DNA from: Methanomassiliicoccus sp.
GTDB lineage: Archaea > Thermoplasmatota > Thermoplasmata > Methanomassiliicoccales > Methanomassiliicoccaceae
Length of the DNA stretch: 64,000 nucleotides
Reading direction: 5' to 3'
Assembly: GCA_012719175.1 (NCBI GenBank)
Contig: JAAYAX010000004.1
Span: forward strand, 62,001-126,000
Below, piece after piece: positions 26,694 through 36,098 of the stretch. The translations under genes were made by a program, and so were the position numbers. The number at the start of each line of letters is the position of its first letter. Position 1 is the first letter of the stretch. Below the pieces are notes generated by a model. The model saw only the letters and a list, made by a program, of their open reading frames with translations, did not search any database and was not told where the DNA came from.

Positions 26694-27156
26694 CGAGACC
26701 AATTTGGACGGTTTGAAGAACATCCGAGAGCGGACCGGTCGTACGCTCTCCGACCATTTCCTAAAAAATTCGGTCACCAAGGGACGACATTAATTAGGAT
26801 CTCCAAACAGATTGAAGTTTTACTCAAAGAGATCGTATTAGAGCCCGACCTGACGGCATCTTCGGTAAGGCCTATTGCCTTGATAGAGTTGATCAAGAAA
26901 TCATATGCTGTCACCTCGATACCTCCATATTCAGGATCTAAAGTATCTGATCCAACCCACTTCTAAACCGGCCCTTTGAAATTATCTCAGATTGAGTATA
27001 TCTTATCGCGGATCAGGATTGAATACAGGTGGTATCAATTATGATAGCCAGATTTTATTGTTTTTCATAATTTTTTTTCAATAGATATATATAATTTAAC
27101 CTGCAAATATCATTATCAAATCTAACTATCAGGAATCAAAATCAGGAGAATAGAAG
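26694..27156. other. AT-rich intergenic region with strong promoter
   Basis: No gene is seen. The right end is strikingly AT-rich and carries the promoter of the Cys-Pro repeat protein (TATA at 27086 and ribosome binding site AGGAGA at 27144-27149), with an estimated 40-nt leader. Confidence 0.5.
27086..27095 (+). promoter_or_regulatory. TATA box of the Cys-Pro repeat protein gene
   Basis: TATATATAAT in an AT-rich tract about 62 nt before the ATG implies transcription start near 27115-27120 and a leader containing AGGAGA. Confidence 0.65.
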
Positions 27157-28014
27157 ATGAGAAAGAAGGCAGTACTAAGCGTAACAGTAACGATGATGCT
27201 GATGTTCAGCATGGCCGCCGTCTATGTTTTTAGCTCCCCCGGTCCCAATCCGGAGGGTCTGGTCGTTGGCCCGCTGCCGAACATCACCACGACCGACGAC
27301 ACGCCCAGCCCTGTGAGCGAAGAGAAGGCCATAAACAACTTTGACAGCTACAGCGGCGACGCCGAAGACCAGGGATCGACAGAGGGCGATGATTGCGAGG
27401 TCCCACCCGAGGATGAGTGCGGGAACAGCGACCCATGTGATCCCTGCAACCCTTGCGACCCTTGCAACCCATGTGATCCCTGCAACCCTTGCGACCCTTG
27501 CAACCCATGTGATCCCTGCAACCCTTGCGACCCTTGCAACCCATGTGATCCCTGCAACCCTTGCGACCCCTGCGATGATGAGTGCGGATGCACTTACACC
27601 ATCGGCTACTGGAAGAACCACGCTGGCATTGGGCATGGTAACCAGGCCGACCTCGTGACCCCGCTGATCGCATCGGCCGGTGGGGTCATCTGGCTGGGAG
27701 ACAAGGACGGCACAAAGAGCGTTCAGGTGAGCACTGCCGCCGAGGCTAAGAACATCCTCGACCGCCAGGGCGTCTCCTCCAACGGGATCAACCGCCTCTA
27801 CGCTCAACTGCTCGCCGCCAAGCTAAACATACTGAACGGAGCAGGCGACAACGCTGTGGATGAGACCATCGCCGCTACTGAAGCGTTCCTCGCGGAGCAT
27901 GGGTCCGCGGACTGGGATGGACTAAGCTCAGAGGATCAGCAGAAGGTCAACGAATGGAAGGATGTGCTGGACAACTACAACAATGGGCTCATTGGACCGG
28001 GCCATTGCGACTGA
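27157..28014 (+). CDS. secreted protein with PCDPCN repeats and a YTIGYWKNH domain
   Basis: The 285-residue exported protein starts [19 protein letters not shown], a signal peptide. A Ser/Thr/Asp/Glu-rich spacer is followed by about 45 residues of Cys-Pro repeats (unit [12 protein letters not shown]) and then a 145-residue domain starting [20 protein letters not shown], known from many extracellular bacterial and archaeal proteins as the TQGYWKNH-type domain. The repeat tract could bind metal or form disulfide cross-links. The 12-residue units come from 36-bp near-identical DNA repeats, so length variation by slippage is likely. A poly-T terminator follows. Confidence 0.8.
   Translation: MRKKAVLSVTVTMMLMFSMAAVYVFSSPGPNPEGLVVGPLPNITTTDDTPSPVSEEKAINNFDSYSGDAEDQGSTEGDDCEVPPEDECGNSDPCDPCNPCDPCNPCDPCNPCDPCNPCDPCNPCDPCNPCDPCNPCDPCDDECGCTYTIGYWKNHAGIGHGNQADLVTPLIASAGGVIWLGDKDGTKSVQVSTAAEAKNILDRQGVSSNGINRLYAQLLAAKLNILNGAGDNAVDETIAATEAFLAEHGSADWDGLSSEDQQKVNEWKDVLDNYNNGLIGPGHCD
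27433..27569 (+). repeat. 36-bp tandem repeat inside a coding region
   Basis: Three identical 36-bp units start at 27433, 27469 and 27505, each beginning CCATGTGATCCCTGCAACCC. A fourth, partial copy starts at 27541. Each unit encodes [12 protein letters not shown]. There are no spacers, so this is not a CRISPR array. Confidence 0.9.
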
Positions 28015-28611
28015 TGGCACAAACCTCTTCCTAATTTTTTTATTACTTTTTGCACTGGTGTCACCTGTTCACATCATTTTTCTCTCACAGGGACTAAAGA
28101 CTTTTTTCTGATAAGCTGGCAAAAGGCGAGCTTAACAAGGAGAAATGCAGCAAGGAAAACAACAGAGCCCTGGCCAGCTACTGCCCTTGGGGAGGTGAAG
28201 TAGAGGTGAACAGATGATCGCAAGACCCATCCATCACTTTCCTGGCAACAGGGCAATGAATGAACAACGATTATCTATAAAAAGAATTTTCCTAATTGAT
28301 CAGATGGGGCACCACTCTCAGGTCATGTCTGCAAAGTGAAATAGGCCGTCGCCGCGCTCGCGTTGCCGATGACGTCCACTACCTGCACCGTTACGGCATG
28401 TGCTCTAGCGTTCACTTACAATGTCGAGGCGCCCTACTCGATGAGGTTCGCATATTATGAGGCTCGCATGAAACTGCCGCGTAGGCGACCTTTCTCCAAC
28501 CGCTCTCGAGGATGAGGCGGGATTAAATATGATGAGGTGCTGGCCGAGAGGCCGGGCTGTCCGAGCCGGTGCGTGGTCCACATCCACGAGAGCAACACGG
28601 AATGATCCACT
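28015..28611. other. intergenic region with terminator and an Ig-domain remnant
   Basis: A poly-T stretch (ATTTTTTTATTACTTTTT) at about 28034-28051 should end the preceding transcript. The rest holds no intact gene; a short decayed coding fragment is listed separately at 28323-28415. Confidence 0.5.
28323..28415 (-). pseudogene. remnant of an Ig-like surface domain
   Basis: On the minus strand 30 open codons end in TGA and read AHAVTVQVVDVIGNASAATA, then YFTLQT. This is the typical last strands of an Ig-like domain in exported proteins. A stop codon lies directly upstream, and no start or signal peptide exists, so it looks like the 3' end of a lost gene. Confidence 0.35.
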
Positions 28612-29274
28612 ATGATATCTGTCAAGGTCTGTAGGAAGTGCGACAAGCAGTATCCGTCCAATATCATGTTCTGCCCCGACTGCGGAAGCCTCATAATGAA
28701 GATTAAGGAACCGGAGCCCGAGCCTCGGCCAAAGGCGGTTAAGGTGAAGCGCGCCCCCATGGTCGCGCCCACCATCAGGGAGGAGCCGAGACCTCGGCCT
28801 CCCAAGGTACGAACGGAGCACACCCGGGACGACTTCTTCAGGGCTTTGGCCGAGAACTCCATCCCCCAGGAGGACCTCGAGACCATCAGGGAACTGATGG
28901 CGTGGTCAGAGGGACTCGCATGCTCGGTGTCCTTCGGTGACAGCGTCACCGACTATGGAAGGATGGTCTTCCGGCCGGCGGTGCGCCTGGGCGAGAGAGA
29001 GGTCAGCCTTTTCTGCGTCGGCACCAACGGCGGAATCGACATCCACTTCAAGGATTGGGTCGACCTGCCTCCGTTCGACTCCCGCGAGAAGAGGATGGAG
29101 ATGCTCAGCATGCTAAACCGGATCAAGGGTGTGAAGATACCGGAGGCCAGGATAATCGAGCGCCCTCCGATGCCGGTCAGGGCGCTGAGGGACAAGGATG
29201 GCCTTGACAGGTTCGTCGGTACCTACCGCTGGTTCCTGGAGATGGCCGGCGGGCAGTGCGGCTCCAGCGCCTAA
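28612..29274 (+). CDS. zinc-ribbon protein with C-terminal alpha/beta domain
   Basis: The 220-residue protein has an N-terminal zinc ribbon (VCRKCDKQYPSNIMFCPDCG), then a Pro/Glu/Lys/Arg-rich linker (residues 30-70, KEPEPEPRPKAVKVK) and a 150-residue soluble domain beginning DDFFRALAENSIPQEDLETI, with SLFCVGTNGGIDIHFKDWVD in the middle. I do not recognise the second domain. It could be a nucleic-acid or protein adaptor. No partner gene is evident; the neighbouring ABC operon converges on it. Confidence 0.65.
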   Translation: MISVKVCRKCDKQYPSNIMFCPDCGSLIMKIKEPEPEPRPKAVKVKRAPMVAPTIREEPRPRPPKVRTEHTRDDFFRALAENSIPQEDLETIRELMAWSEGLACSVSFGDSVTDYGRMVFRPAVRLGEREVSLFCVGTNGGIDIHFKDWVDLPPFDSREKRMEMLSMLNRIKGVKIPEARIIERPPMPVRALRDKDGLDRFVGTYRWFLEMAGGQCGSSA

Positions 29275-29472
29275 TGAGATGAACATCACCGCAACGGGCT
29301 CTTTGAGCGAGCATCTGCGATGGTCCTGGCAGCACCCCATCCACTTTTTTTTCGACGAGCCACCAAATCACTTCCCGGTGAGCTGACCGGTCATTTCTAT
29401 TTTTCCAATGGTGCACAACATCGACCACCCCCCCCTTCTCAGTTAAGGACCAACATGTTCCGCACCGCTCCG

Positions 29473-30258
29473 TCATCGAGAGACAGCCCTCCTGAAGAGG
29501 GCGATGCTCGCTCCCAAGCTGACAATCCCAATTAAAATTATGACGATAATGGCGTTGCCGATCGACTCCCACTCAAAGCCGCGGATAATCAACCCCTGAA
29601 TCGCATTGGCAATATAGGATATGGGATTGACAGCTGCGACTGTTTGCACCCAATTTGGAAGTAGCTCTTTAGGCATGACCGCCGTGGAGAGGAACAGCAG
29701 TGGAAAGGTGGTCAGCAAACCTACCGATAGAGTCGTCTCGGTGCTCTTGGTCCGAAGACCGACGAACAGAGAGATGCCAGACCATGCTATGCCAAAGGCC
29801 ATCGCAAGAAGAAGTAACAACGCTATTCCGACCACTCCGGTAGCGATGTTCACCCCGACGATCAAGGCCAATGCAACAATGATGCCTACCTGTATCAAAA
29901 TGCTGATGCCATCGCTTAATACCTTGCCGAGCAGGATCGAGGACTTGCGGATGGGTGCGACCTTCATCTTATCCAGATAGCCGCTGTCCAGGTCGTTGAC
30001 CATACCGATCCCGGACTGCAACGCCGACGACGCCACGGTCTGGATGATGACAGCCGCGGTGAAGAAGGTGATGTAGTTGTTGGTACCCGTGATCTGCTCA
30101 AAGTCTGGTATGTTACCTATGGCCGAGAAGGCCTGGGTGAACAGCAAGAACCACACCAGCGGTTGGATCAGGGAGAAGAACAGGTAGATAGGCTTCCTCC
30201 GCAGCTTTATTATCCACCTATAGAAGACCACCCCGATCTCAGAGACCCATTCCATCAT
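29473..30258 (-). CDS. ABC-2 type permease of a drug-type exporter
   Basis: The 261-residue membrane subunit has six helices and resembles DrrB/ABC-2 permeases: RRKPIYLFFSLIQPLVWFLL near the N-terminus, DLDSGYLDKMKVAPIRKSSI (the conserved coupling segment) and LLFLSTAVMPKELLPNWVQT before the last helices. Its ATG overlaps the stop of the ATPase gene (ATGA), so they form one exporter. Possible substrates are drugs, lipids or peptides. The gene lies at the promoter-distal end of the two-gene operon. Confidence 0.9.
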   Translation of the reverse strand: MMEWVSEIGVVFYRWIIKLRRKPIYLFFSLIQPLVWFLLFTQAFSAIGNIPDFEQITGTNNYITFFTAAVIIQTVASSALQSGIGMVNDLDSGYLDKMKVAPIRKSSILLGKVLSDGISILIQVGIIVALALIVGVNIATGVVGIALLLLLAMAFGIAWSGISLFVGLRTKSTETTLSVGLLTTFPLLFLSTAVMPKELLPNWVQTVAAVNPISYIANAIQGLIIRGFEWESIGNAIIVIILIGIVSLGASIALFRRAVSR

Positions 30259-31274
30259 AATCGGGCTCGCCTCCTGCGCTTGCTCATCAGATCACCGTTC
30301 GCCTTCTCGCTCACCTTAAGCGTTTTGCCGGTGAGGCTGAGGAACACATCATCGAGGGTAGGTGTGGAGAGGGTCAACTTACCCACCTCAACGCTCGCGG
30401 CATCCAATGCCCTGACGACCTGTGGCATGATCGAGGAACCGTCCCCAATCGTCAGCACCAGCCCATTCTCGCATATGTCATCGAGCTGGCACTCCCGGAT
30501 TTCCTTTATGCCGGTAATGGAACCCAGGGCATTTTTAGCCCGCTCGAGCACCGCAGCATCATACTCCCGGAGGCTCATCGTGATGGTGTCCGCCCCTATC
30601 TTGGCCTTTAGCTCCTCTGGTGCTCCCTCCGCCACAATCCTGCCCTCATCGATTATGCACAGCCGGTCAGCCAGCTGATCGGCCTCCTCCATGTACTGGG
30701 TGGTGAGGAAAATCGTGGTGCCCTTCTTGTTCAGCCCCCGAATATAGTCCCAGAGCTCCTTGCGGCTCTTAGGGTCCAGTCCGGTCGTCGGCTCGTCCAG
30801 GAAAAGTATCCTGGGATCGGACACTAACGCCGTGGCGAGGTCTAGGCGCTTTCTCATTCCTCCAGAGTATGTCGATAGCTTCCTATCCCCGGCCTCCACA
30901 AGATTGACGGTCCTTAGCAGATCCTCCACTTTTTCCCGTGACTTCTCTTTAGGGATGTGGTAGTACCGGCACTGGATGAAGAGGTTCTCCCGTGCCGTAA
31001 GGTCGTTATCGACGCCGACCTCCTGGGACGCGTAGCCGATGATGCGTCTAACCTCATCGGCTTGCGCGTCCAGGTCCAAGCCGTCGATGGTAATCGTTCC
31101 GGAGCCCTTCCCGATCAGGGTGGTCAGGATCTTGATGGTGGTGGATTTCCCTGCTCCGTTGGGGCCGAGGAATCCAAATATCTCCCCTCGTCCAACATCG
31201 AAGGAGATGTTTTCGACCGCCTTGATGTCCCCAAAGGATTTCACTAGCTCTCTGACCTCGATGATGGTATCCAT
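30255..31274 (-). CDS. ABC transporter ATP-binding protein, DrrA-like
   Basis: The 339-residue ATPase subunit has Walker A GPNGAGKST, Q-loop YASQEVGVD, signature YSGGMRKRLDLATAL, Walker B ILFLDEPTTGLDP and TTQYMEEADQLADRL with a Gln at the usual switch-histidine site (as in several DrrA-type proteins). The roughly 100-residue C-terminal extension matches the DrrA type. It is the first gene of the operon; GGAGGGG lies about 16 nt upstream of the ATG. Confidence 0.92.
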   Translation of the reverse strand: MDTIIEVRELVKSFGDIKAVENISFDVGRGEIFGFLGPNGAGKSTTIKILTTLIGKGSGTITIDGLDLDAQADEVRRIIGYASQEVGVDNDLTARENLFIQCRYYHIPKEKSREKVEDLLRTVNLVEAGDRKLSTYSGGMRKRLDLATALVSDPRILFLDEPTTGLDPKSRKELWDYIRGLNKKGTTIFLTTQYMEEADQLADRLCIIDEGRIVAEGAPEELKAKIGADTITMSLREYDAAVLERAKNALGSITGIKEIRECQLDDICENGLVLTIGDGSSIMPQVVRALDAASVEVGKLTLSTPTLDDVFLSLTGKTLKVSEKANGDLMSKRRRRARL

Positions 31275-31780
31275 CGGACGGCCTCAACCCCTCCTTTTCC
31301 TTTTGTTCACCAATGGTCTTTGATATAACTGTTATGATTTTTATCCCAACGATGCGGTGAGAGAGTCTCCACCCTGAGGACGGGGGCTCCAAAGGTTCCA
31401 TCGATCCGCTCGAGGTTCTCCGCACCATCAACTATCTTGGTCACCTTCACTGGTAGTTAAAGACGACAAATGATGGCCGTGCATTTTTTGCTCTGTGGAG
31501 CCTGCTTCCGCTAGCCAGGTTGCTGTCGAACAAGAGCATTATGAGGGCCTGCATGTTTTGTCCCGCAGGCCTAGAAGCCACAGAGGCCTGATCATATCCC
31601 CTCGTTAATTCGGAAAATCCGCAACCGATCGTTTGTTATTCACGTGCCGGTCGTTCTTCAATCTCATCATTATTGGCCGTCCGACGGAGTCGTAAGTTTT
31701 TAGGAACTCAACGGGGTCCTCTGCATACTTTTTATAAAAATTCACAGCGATTGTTCGACGGATGTGAGCATATCGTTTGG
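31275..31780. other. intergenic region without a convincing gene
   Basis: The left end carries the promoter of the ABC operon. Nothing else is supported in these 506 nt; open frames here are short and random-looking. Confidence 0.3.
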
Positions 31781-32104
31781 TTATCTCGAAAGCGAATGTT
31801 TCTTCGTATCCTGGACGACCTTTCTTGGACCGGCCTCATGGACATGCTTCGGTGAAATGAGGTAGTTGGTTTCGAGATTCTTGTAAGTAGCACCGGCGGC
31901 TACCCAAAGATCATCGGCATTGCGATAATAATCCTTGGCGACTGTCAACGTGAGTAGAAGGACATGTTCCAACGAGCCCTTTTCACACCTTTGACATTGC
32001 ATCATCTGGCATTTCGGTTCGATCGTGGATCCCGGTGGAGGTGAACAGGGAAAATAATTCGGGGGCATTGGTCCTTCGCGTTCGACATCGATGGTAAGTG
32101 CCAA
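31781..32104 (-). CDS. hypothetical protein (doubtful)
   Basis: A 107-codon frame encodes a protein with one CxxC (QCQRCEKGSLEH) followed by a helical segment LLLTLTVAKDYYRNADDLWV. The amino acid make-up is not unlike a real protein, but there is no recognised domain and no good ribosome binding site, and the other strand is also partly open. It may be a remnant of a larger gene. Confidence 0.25.
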   Translation of the reverse strand: MALTIDVEREGPMPPNYFPCSPPPGSTIEPKCQMMQCQRCEKGSLEHVLLLTLTVAKDYYRNADDLWVAAGATYKNLETNYLISPKHVHEAGPRKVVQDTKKHSLSR

Positions 32105-32194
32105 CGATAGCTCTCATTTAACCTATTGATCCTCAAATATCTAGCAAATAAAAAAATCAAAATGTATGGCAAACACAGGAAATGCCAAATCTGG

Positions 32195-32797
32195 TTAGGT
32201 TCTCTCAAAGAAGGTGACCGCGAAGTCGCAGAAGTCGATGATGGTCTGCCTATCGAGCTTGAACTCCTTTCGATAACCAAGATAGTTCTTCGACGAGGGA
32301 GATATCTCCATTCCAGCTTTGAGCTCCCAGAAGGAGATGCATTTTATGTGTTTCTTCGAGACTATTACGAAGTAGGTGTTCTCATATGGATAGTTGGATG
32401 GTAGATCCGCTATGCTGTACTCTTCGCTGGAGCGATATTTGACCTCGATGAAATAGACCTTATCGCCTCGTTGTACAACGAAATCAGGCATCAATCGGAT
32501 ATTATCGGCCACATCGTTCCTCATGCCCTTGAGCAGATCCAAAATGCCTGGAACGGTGTTCTCCATTCCGTACCTGAACACGTTGTATCCCAGAGATAGG
32601 AAGAGCTCCTCTATGAGGGTCTCAGCGATCCTGCCTTTGATCATGTTGTATCGGAAGTTAAGCTCCTCCCCAGAGAGCCCATTTTCTTCCTGAGAGGTGA
32701 CTGATTCTTTCTTCGACCCTTTCGATCTGAAACAACTGAGGCAGAGATCATGATGTCCATTAAGGGTCTCTGAACCGCATACCCTGCAGGAAGTCAT
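32195..32797 (-). CDS. zinc-finger PD-(D/E)XK nuclease-like protein
   Basis: The 200-residue protein begins with a zinc finger (CRVCGSETLNGHHDLCLSCF). After a linker comes a nuclease-like core: IKGRIAETLIEELFLSLGYN (helix with Glu), MPDFVVQRGDKVYFIEVKYR (D-x12-ExK, the metal-binding pattern of the PD-(D/E)XK fold) and a final strand-helix part. It is thus a likely DNA endonuclease or a restriction-like enzyme. The gene is visibly richer in A and T than its neighbours, which hints at transfer. It has no methyltransferase or other defence gene beside it. Confidence 0.72.
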   Translation of the reverse strand: MTSCRVCGSETLNGHHDLCLSCFRSKGSKKESVTSQEENGLSGEELNFRYNMIKGRIAETLIEELFLSLGYNVFRYGMENTVPGILDLLKGMRNDVADNIRLMPDFVVQRGDKVYFIEVKYRSSEEYSIADLPSNYPYENTYFVIVSKKHIKCISFWELKAGMEISPSSKNYLGYRKEFKLDRQTIIDFCDFAVTFFERT

Positions 32798-32977
32798 GAA
32801 TATTATAATTAAATTATAACGATAAAACTACGCTGGAGATTATCAAGAAACGTTCTCTCAGTATAGCATTCGTAACAGATCATGTCATACTGATCGAAAG
32901 CTCATATCCGCACGTTCGAATAAGGTGGTTATTGATATACATTATCGATTTATGCTCCCAATAATCATTCTAATCGT

Positions 32978-34063
32978 TCAATGTCTCTTCCATTCCGGCC
33001 CTTCGGCGAAATCGCGTGCCGCTCTCACCATGGCGTGAACATTCACCGGAGAGCTCAGTGCAGGGAGTTCACAGCCCGGAGCGACCATGTATCCCTTGGG
33101 ACAGCGGTTAGCCGCCATCCTCAATTTAGTCATGGCCTTATTGTAGATCCAATCCACGTCACCTAGCGTGAATTGGATGCACTCGATATTGCCAATGATC
33201 ATAGCGTCCTTGCTAAACCTGGAGACACCCGTCTCCAGGGGAGTACGAAAGTCGAAGCTGGTGGCGAAGGTCCCCGGCATCTGGGCCCAATACTCGATGT
33301 TCTTGGTCTGATTTCCACATGGATGAGAGATGAATTTGGTAGCACCGGCTTTCATTGCCTTTCGGCGGTATGACATCATGGGAGGCAAAGCGAACTTTTC
33401 GAACTGCTTAGACGTGATGAGGTCGTTGGAGTCACTAGGCCCGCCATCAAAGAAGTAGATGTCCCCGACATGGGTCAAGGCATATTTCACCAGCTCGACC
33501 TGGAACTCGCTGACCTTGTCCAAAAGTTTCTTGGCAAGATCAGGTTCGTTCTGCAGCCAAATGAGTAGGGTATCAAGACCGACGATGTTACCGGCCCATG
33601 TGAACGTGTCGCCTGTCACCAGGATGGGGTTCCTATACCCTTTCGGGTAAGAGTCCATGACGAACTTCGCACCTGCAATTTCTTTGGGGATATCTCCCGC
33701 CTTGTGCGGGTCAGGGACCTCCAGCTTGTCGACATCCTCCGGTTTGTTCACCGGCCTCCGTGTTATAACGGGAAAGAGTGCCCGGGAGTTGCTGCGAGGG
33801 TACGATAGTCTGCCGCCGAACTCCTTGACCGCGAACGCTGGGTGTCCGAACAACGGCCCCGAATCGAAGCCCAGCATCTGCTGTACGCTATGAAAGGCCT
33901 TAGCGTATCGGATCGGATATTCATAGCACTCTCCGATCGTCAGGTTCCCGGTCATCTTGGGTATGAAGCCGGTGGCCAGAACGAAAGCTCCAGGGCGGTC
34001 GGCGAAGCCTGTTTCATGGAGTGATTCCATTCGCTCCGATGGTGTCATTTTCTCGTGGAACAT
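32978..34063 (-). CDS. UroD-type (MtaA/MtbA/CmuA family) corrinoid methyltransferase
   Basis: The 361-residue protein has the uroporphyrinogen decarboxylase barrel fold as used by methylcobalamin:thiol methyltransferases. Zinc-ligand motifs are visible: SHPCGNQ (H-x-C) at about residue 247 and APGCE near 330; YFFDGGPSDSNDLITSKQFE is the usual core. It probably moves a methyl group between a corrinoid protein and coenzyme M, or from a methylated substrate to the corrinoid. It lies last in an operon with the corrinoid protein, a paralogue and a membrane transporter. ATG 34063 follows AGGAGAG. Confidence 0.85.
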   Translation of the reverse strand: MFHEKMTPSERMESLHETGFADRPGAFVLATGFIPKMTGNLTIGECYEYPIRYAKAFHSVQQMLGFDSGPLFGHPAFAVKEFGGRLSYPRSNSRALFPVITRRPVNKPEDVDKLEVPDPHKAGDIPKEIAGAKFVMDSYPKGYRNPILVTGDTFTWAGNIVGLDTLLIWLQNEPDLAKKLLDKVSEFQVELVKYALTHVGDIYFFDGGPSDSNDLITSKQFEKFALPPMMSYRRKAMKAGATKFISHPCGNQTKNIEYWAQMPGTFATSFDFRTPLETGVSRFSKDAMIIGNIECIQFTLGDVDWIYNKAMTKLRMAANRCPKGYMVAPGCELPALSSPVNVHAMVRAARDFAEGPEWKRH

Positions 34064-34324
34064 CTAGGACTCTCCTGGGCGGTTCAGCCGAGGTTCCCCA
34101 AACAACATCTTTCGATCGATGCTCCCCATACCTCGCCCAATGTTGGAATTCTGCATAAGTTTAGAGGTATTTCATCGTTGTTAATTTCCCACTCCGTCGA
34201 TCGTGCGTCCCATGATCATTGATGTATGGAGAGGGCGGGGGACGCGGTGCCCCCTAAGAGGTTTAGAGGAGGGTGGGAAAGGAGGAACCCTCGTTCTTCA
34301 TGTTAGATCTCATTCCGATCGGCC

Positions 34325-34930
34325 TTATTTCTTCACCTCGCACATCATGAGGGGGAGAGCCATTTTGCCGTACACTGTGTTCAGGGTAATGGCGCATCCA
34401 GTGTACAGGGCGAGCACACCGACGAACATTCCCCAGATGCCCCAGACCAGTTGCAGGGTGTCACCGCCAAGAACTGCATGGAGGCCTACCATGAAGAAAA
34501 GCAGAGAGGCGGAGAAGATGGTGATGCTCAGGAGACGGCAGGGCATCTTCAAGGTGATGAATCCGAGCACTCCTACAAAGGATGCGAACACCATCAGGAA
34601 CGCCGCCACCTCACTCGCCGTCGGCGCCGGTATTATGCCAGTACCGGGCAGCAGGGAAAAGCTGGAGAAGGCCCACACGAACACCGCTATCGCTCCGAAG
34701 GCGAACAGGGTGAACATCTCTCCTCTCCTGTACCCTATGAACGAGACGAACAAGAAGCCAAACCCTGAGAAGAAGACGGTAAGGAGGACCATTCCACCCA
34801 TCGGAACGACGTTAAAGGCGGTAAGGGCCAGCAGTACGGTCACCCATCCCAGCAGCATCGAGCCAAGCGCGTCCGGGCTTGCAGTTGTGTCTACCAATCT
34901 GACGTTAGTTTCCACTACATTTTCGACCAT
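34325..34930 (-). CDS. AceTr (GPR1/FUN34/YaaH, SatP-like) family transporter
   Basis: The 201-residue protein has six membrane helices. ASPDALGSMLLGWVTVLLAL stands where family members have N-P-x-P-L-G-L, and PCRLLSITIFSASLLFFMVG begins a later helix. The family transports acetate, succinate and other small acids or ammonium. Between two methyltransferase genes in one operon, it may bring in the methylated substrate or export the demethylated acid. The family's N-P-A-P-L-G motif is altered to S-P-D-A-L-G here. TTGAGGTATCAAA precedes the ATG. Confidence 0.75.
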   Translation of the reverse strand: MVENVVETNVRLVDTTASPDALGSMLLGWVTVLLALTAFNVVPMGGMVLLTVFFSGFGFLFVSFIGYRRGEMFTLFAFGAIAVFVWAFSSFSLLPGTGIIPAPTASEVAAFLMVFASFVGVLGFITLKMPCRLLSITIFSASLLFFMVGLHAVLGGDTLQLVWGIWGMFVGVLALYTGCAITLNTVYGKMALPLMMCEVKK

Positions 34931-35001
34931 TTTGATACCTCAAGTCCATTTATTTTTTACAAAATAAAAAAATGATGGAGGGACCAACGGTCCCTCGATG
35001 C

Positions 35002-36096
35002 TCACCGCGGACGCCTCTCCTGCCACTCTTTGCTTTGGGCATAGTCCCTGGTGGCCTGAAGCATAGCACCAACATGTAGAGCTGGGGTGTCGGTCGGTAT
35101 CTCGCAGCCGGGGCCGACCATGTAGCCATGCGGACAGTTGGTGGCGGCGATCTTCATGTAATCCATGGTGGTCTTGTAGATGTAGTCGTAGTCGCTGTAC
35201 TGGAACTTTGCTGGTTCGATGTTCCCGATGATCATTGACTTCGGGCCGAACACCTTGACCACCTTCTCCAATGGAGTGCGGAAATCGAAGTTGACGGCAA
35301 AGTTACCTGGCGCTTCAGCCCACATCTCTATGTTCCCGTTCTGATCGCCACAGGGATGGCACAGGAATCCGGGAATACCGGCCTTTAGCGCTCCCTCGCG
35401 GACCTTCTTCAGGTAGGGCAGGGCAAAGGTCTCGAACTGCTTGGGGCTGATGAGATCATTGGCCTCGGTCGGGCCACCGTCGAACAGCATTATCGGACCA
35501 ACGTTGGCGACGATGTACTTGGCCTTCTCGATGAGGAACTCGCTCATCCTGTCCATGACCTTGTGGACCAGATCCGGCTCTTCGATCATCCACAGCAGCA
35601 TCTGCTCCACGCCGATGGCGTTCCCTCCCAGGGAGAAGGGCGAACCACAAACGATGGACGGACCATTGAAGCCTGCAGGATAGTTCTCCACGACCCAGTT
35701 CGCGCCCTTGCATTCGGAGACCACTTCCTTGACCTTAGAGATCTCGGGCACCTCCATGGCGTCGACCTTCTCTGGAGTGTCGATTGGATGCTTCCTCACC
35801 ATCGGCGACTGTGCTCTCGAGTTCGGAGCTGGATAGCTCAGCTCGCCGCCGAACTCGGCCGCACCTAGCGAGGCATGGCCGAACATGGGGCCAGAATCGA
35901 ACCCAAGCGTCTGCTGCACTCGAATATACGCCCTGGCAAACTTTTCTGGGTCCAGGTAGCACTCCCCGATGCTGAGCCCAGGGGTCATCTTGGCGATCAG
36001 GCCCATAGCGAATGTACCCGCTCCGGGACGATCCGCCCAGCCGGTTCCATAGAGAGAGCCTAGCCTCTCCCCTGGCGTCATTGACTCGGACCACAT
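35002..36096 (-). CDS. UroD-type corrinoid methyltransferase, paralogue
   Basis: The 364-residue protein is a paralogue of 32978-34063: CHPCGDQ and GPGCEIP are the zinc-ligand motifs, MLFDGGPTEANDLISPKQFE and AVNFDFRTPLEKVVKVFGPK the shared core. The start is the ATG at 36096, two bases after the corrinoid gene stop (TGA-AC-ATG), with GAGGTG 7 nt upstream; a TTG two codons earlier is less likely. The tight coupling to the corrinoid gene makes it the natural partner of that protein. The substrate may be a methyl ether, thiol or amine. Confidence 0.88.
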   Translation of the reverse strand: MWSESMTPGERLGSLYGTGWADRPGAGTFAMGLIAKMTPGLSIGECYLDPEKFARAYIRVQQTLGFDSGPMFGHASLGAAEFGGELSYPAPNSRAQSPMVRKHPIDTPEKVDAMEVPEISKVKEVVSECKGANWVVENYPAGFNGPSIVCGSPFSLGGNAIGVEQMLLWMIEEPDLVHKVMDRMSEFLIEKAKYIVANVGPIMLFDGGPTEANDLISPKQFETFALPYLKKVREGALKAGIPGFLCHPCGDQNGNIEMWAEAPGNFAVNFDFRTPLEKVVKVFGPKSMIIGNIEPAKFQYSDYDYIYKTTMDYMKIAATNCPHGYMVGPGCEIPTDTPALHVGAMLQATRDYAQSKEWQERRPR

Positions 36097-36098
36097 GT

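Noticed and set aside
27433-27569. CRISPR-like repeats
   Set aside because: The 36-bp units are directly adjacent, have no spacers and keep a coding frame (PCDPCN).
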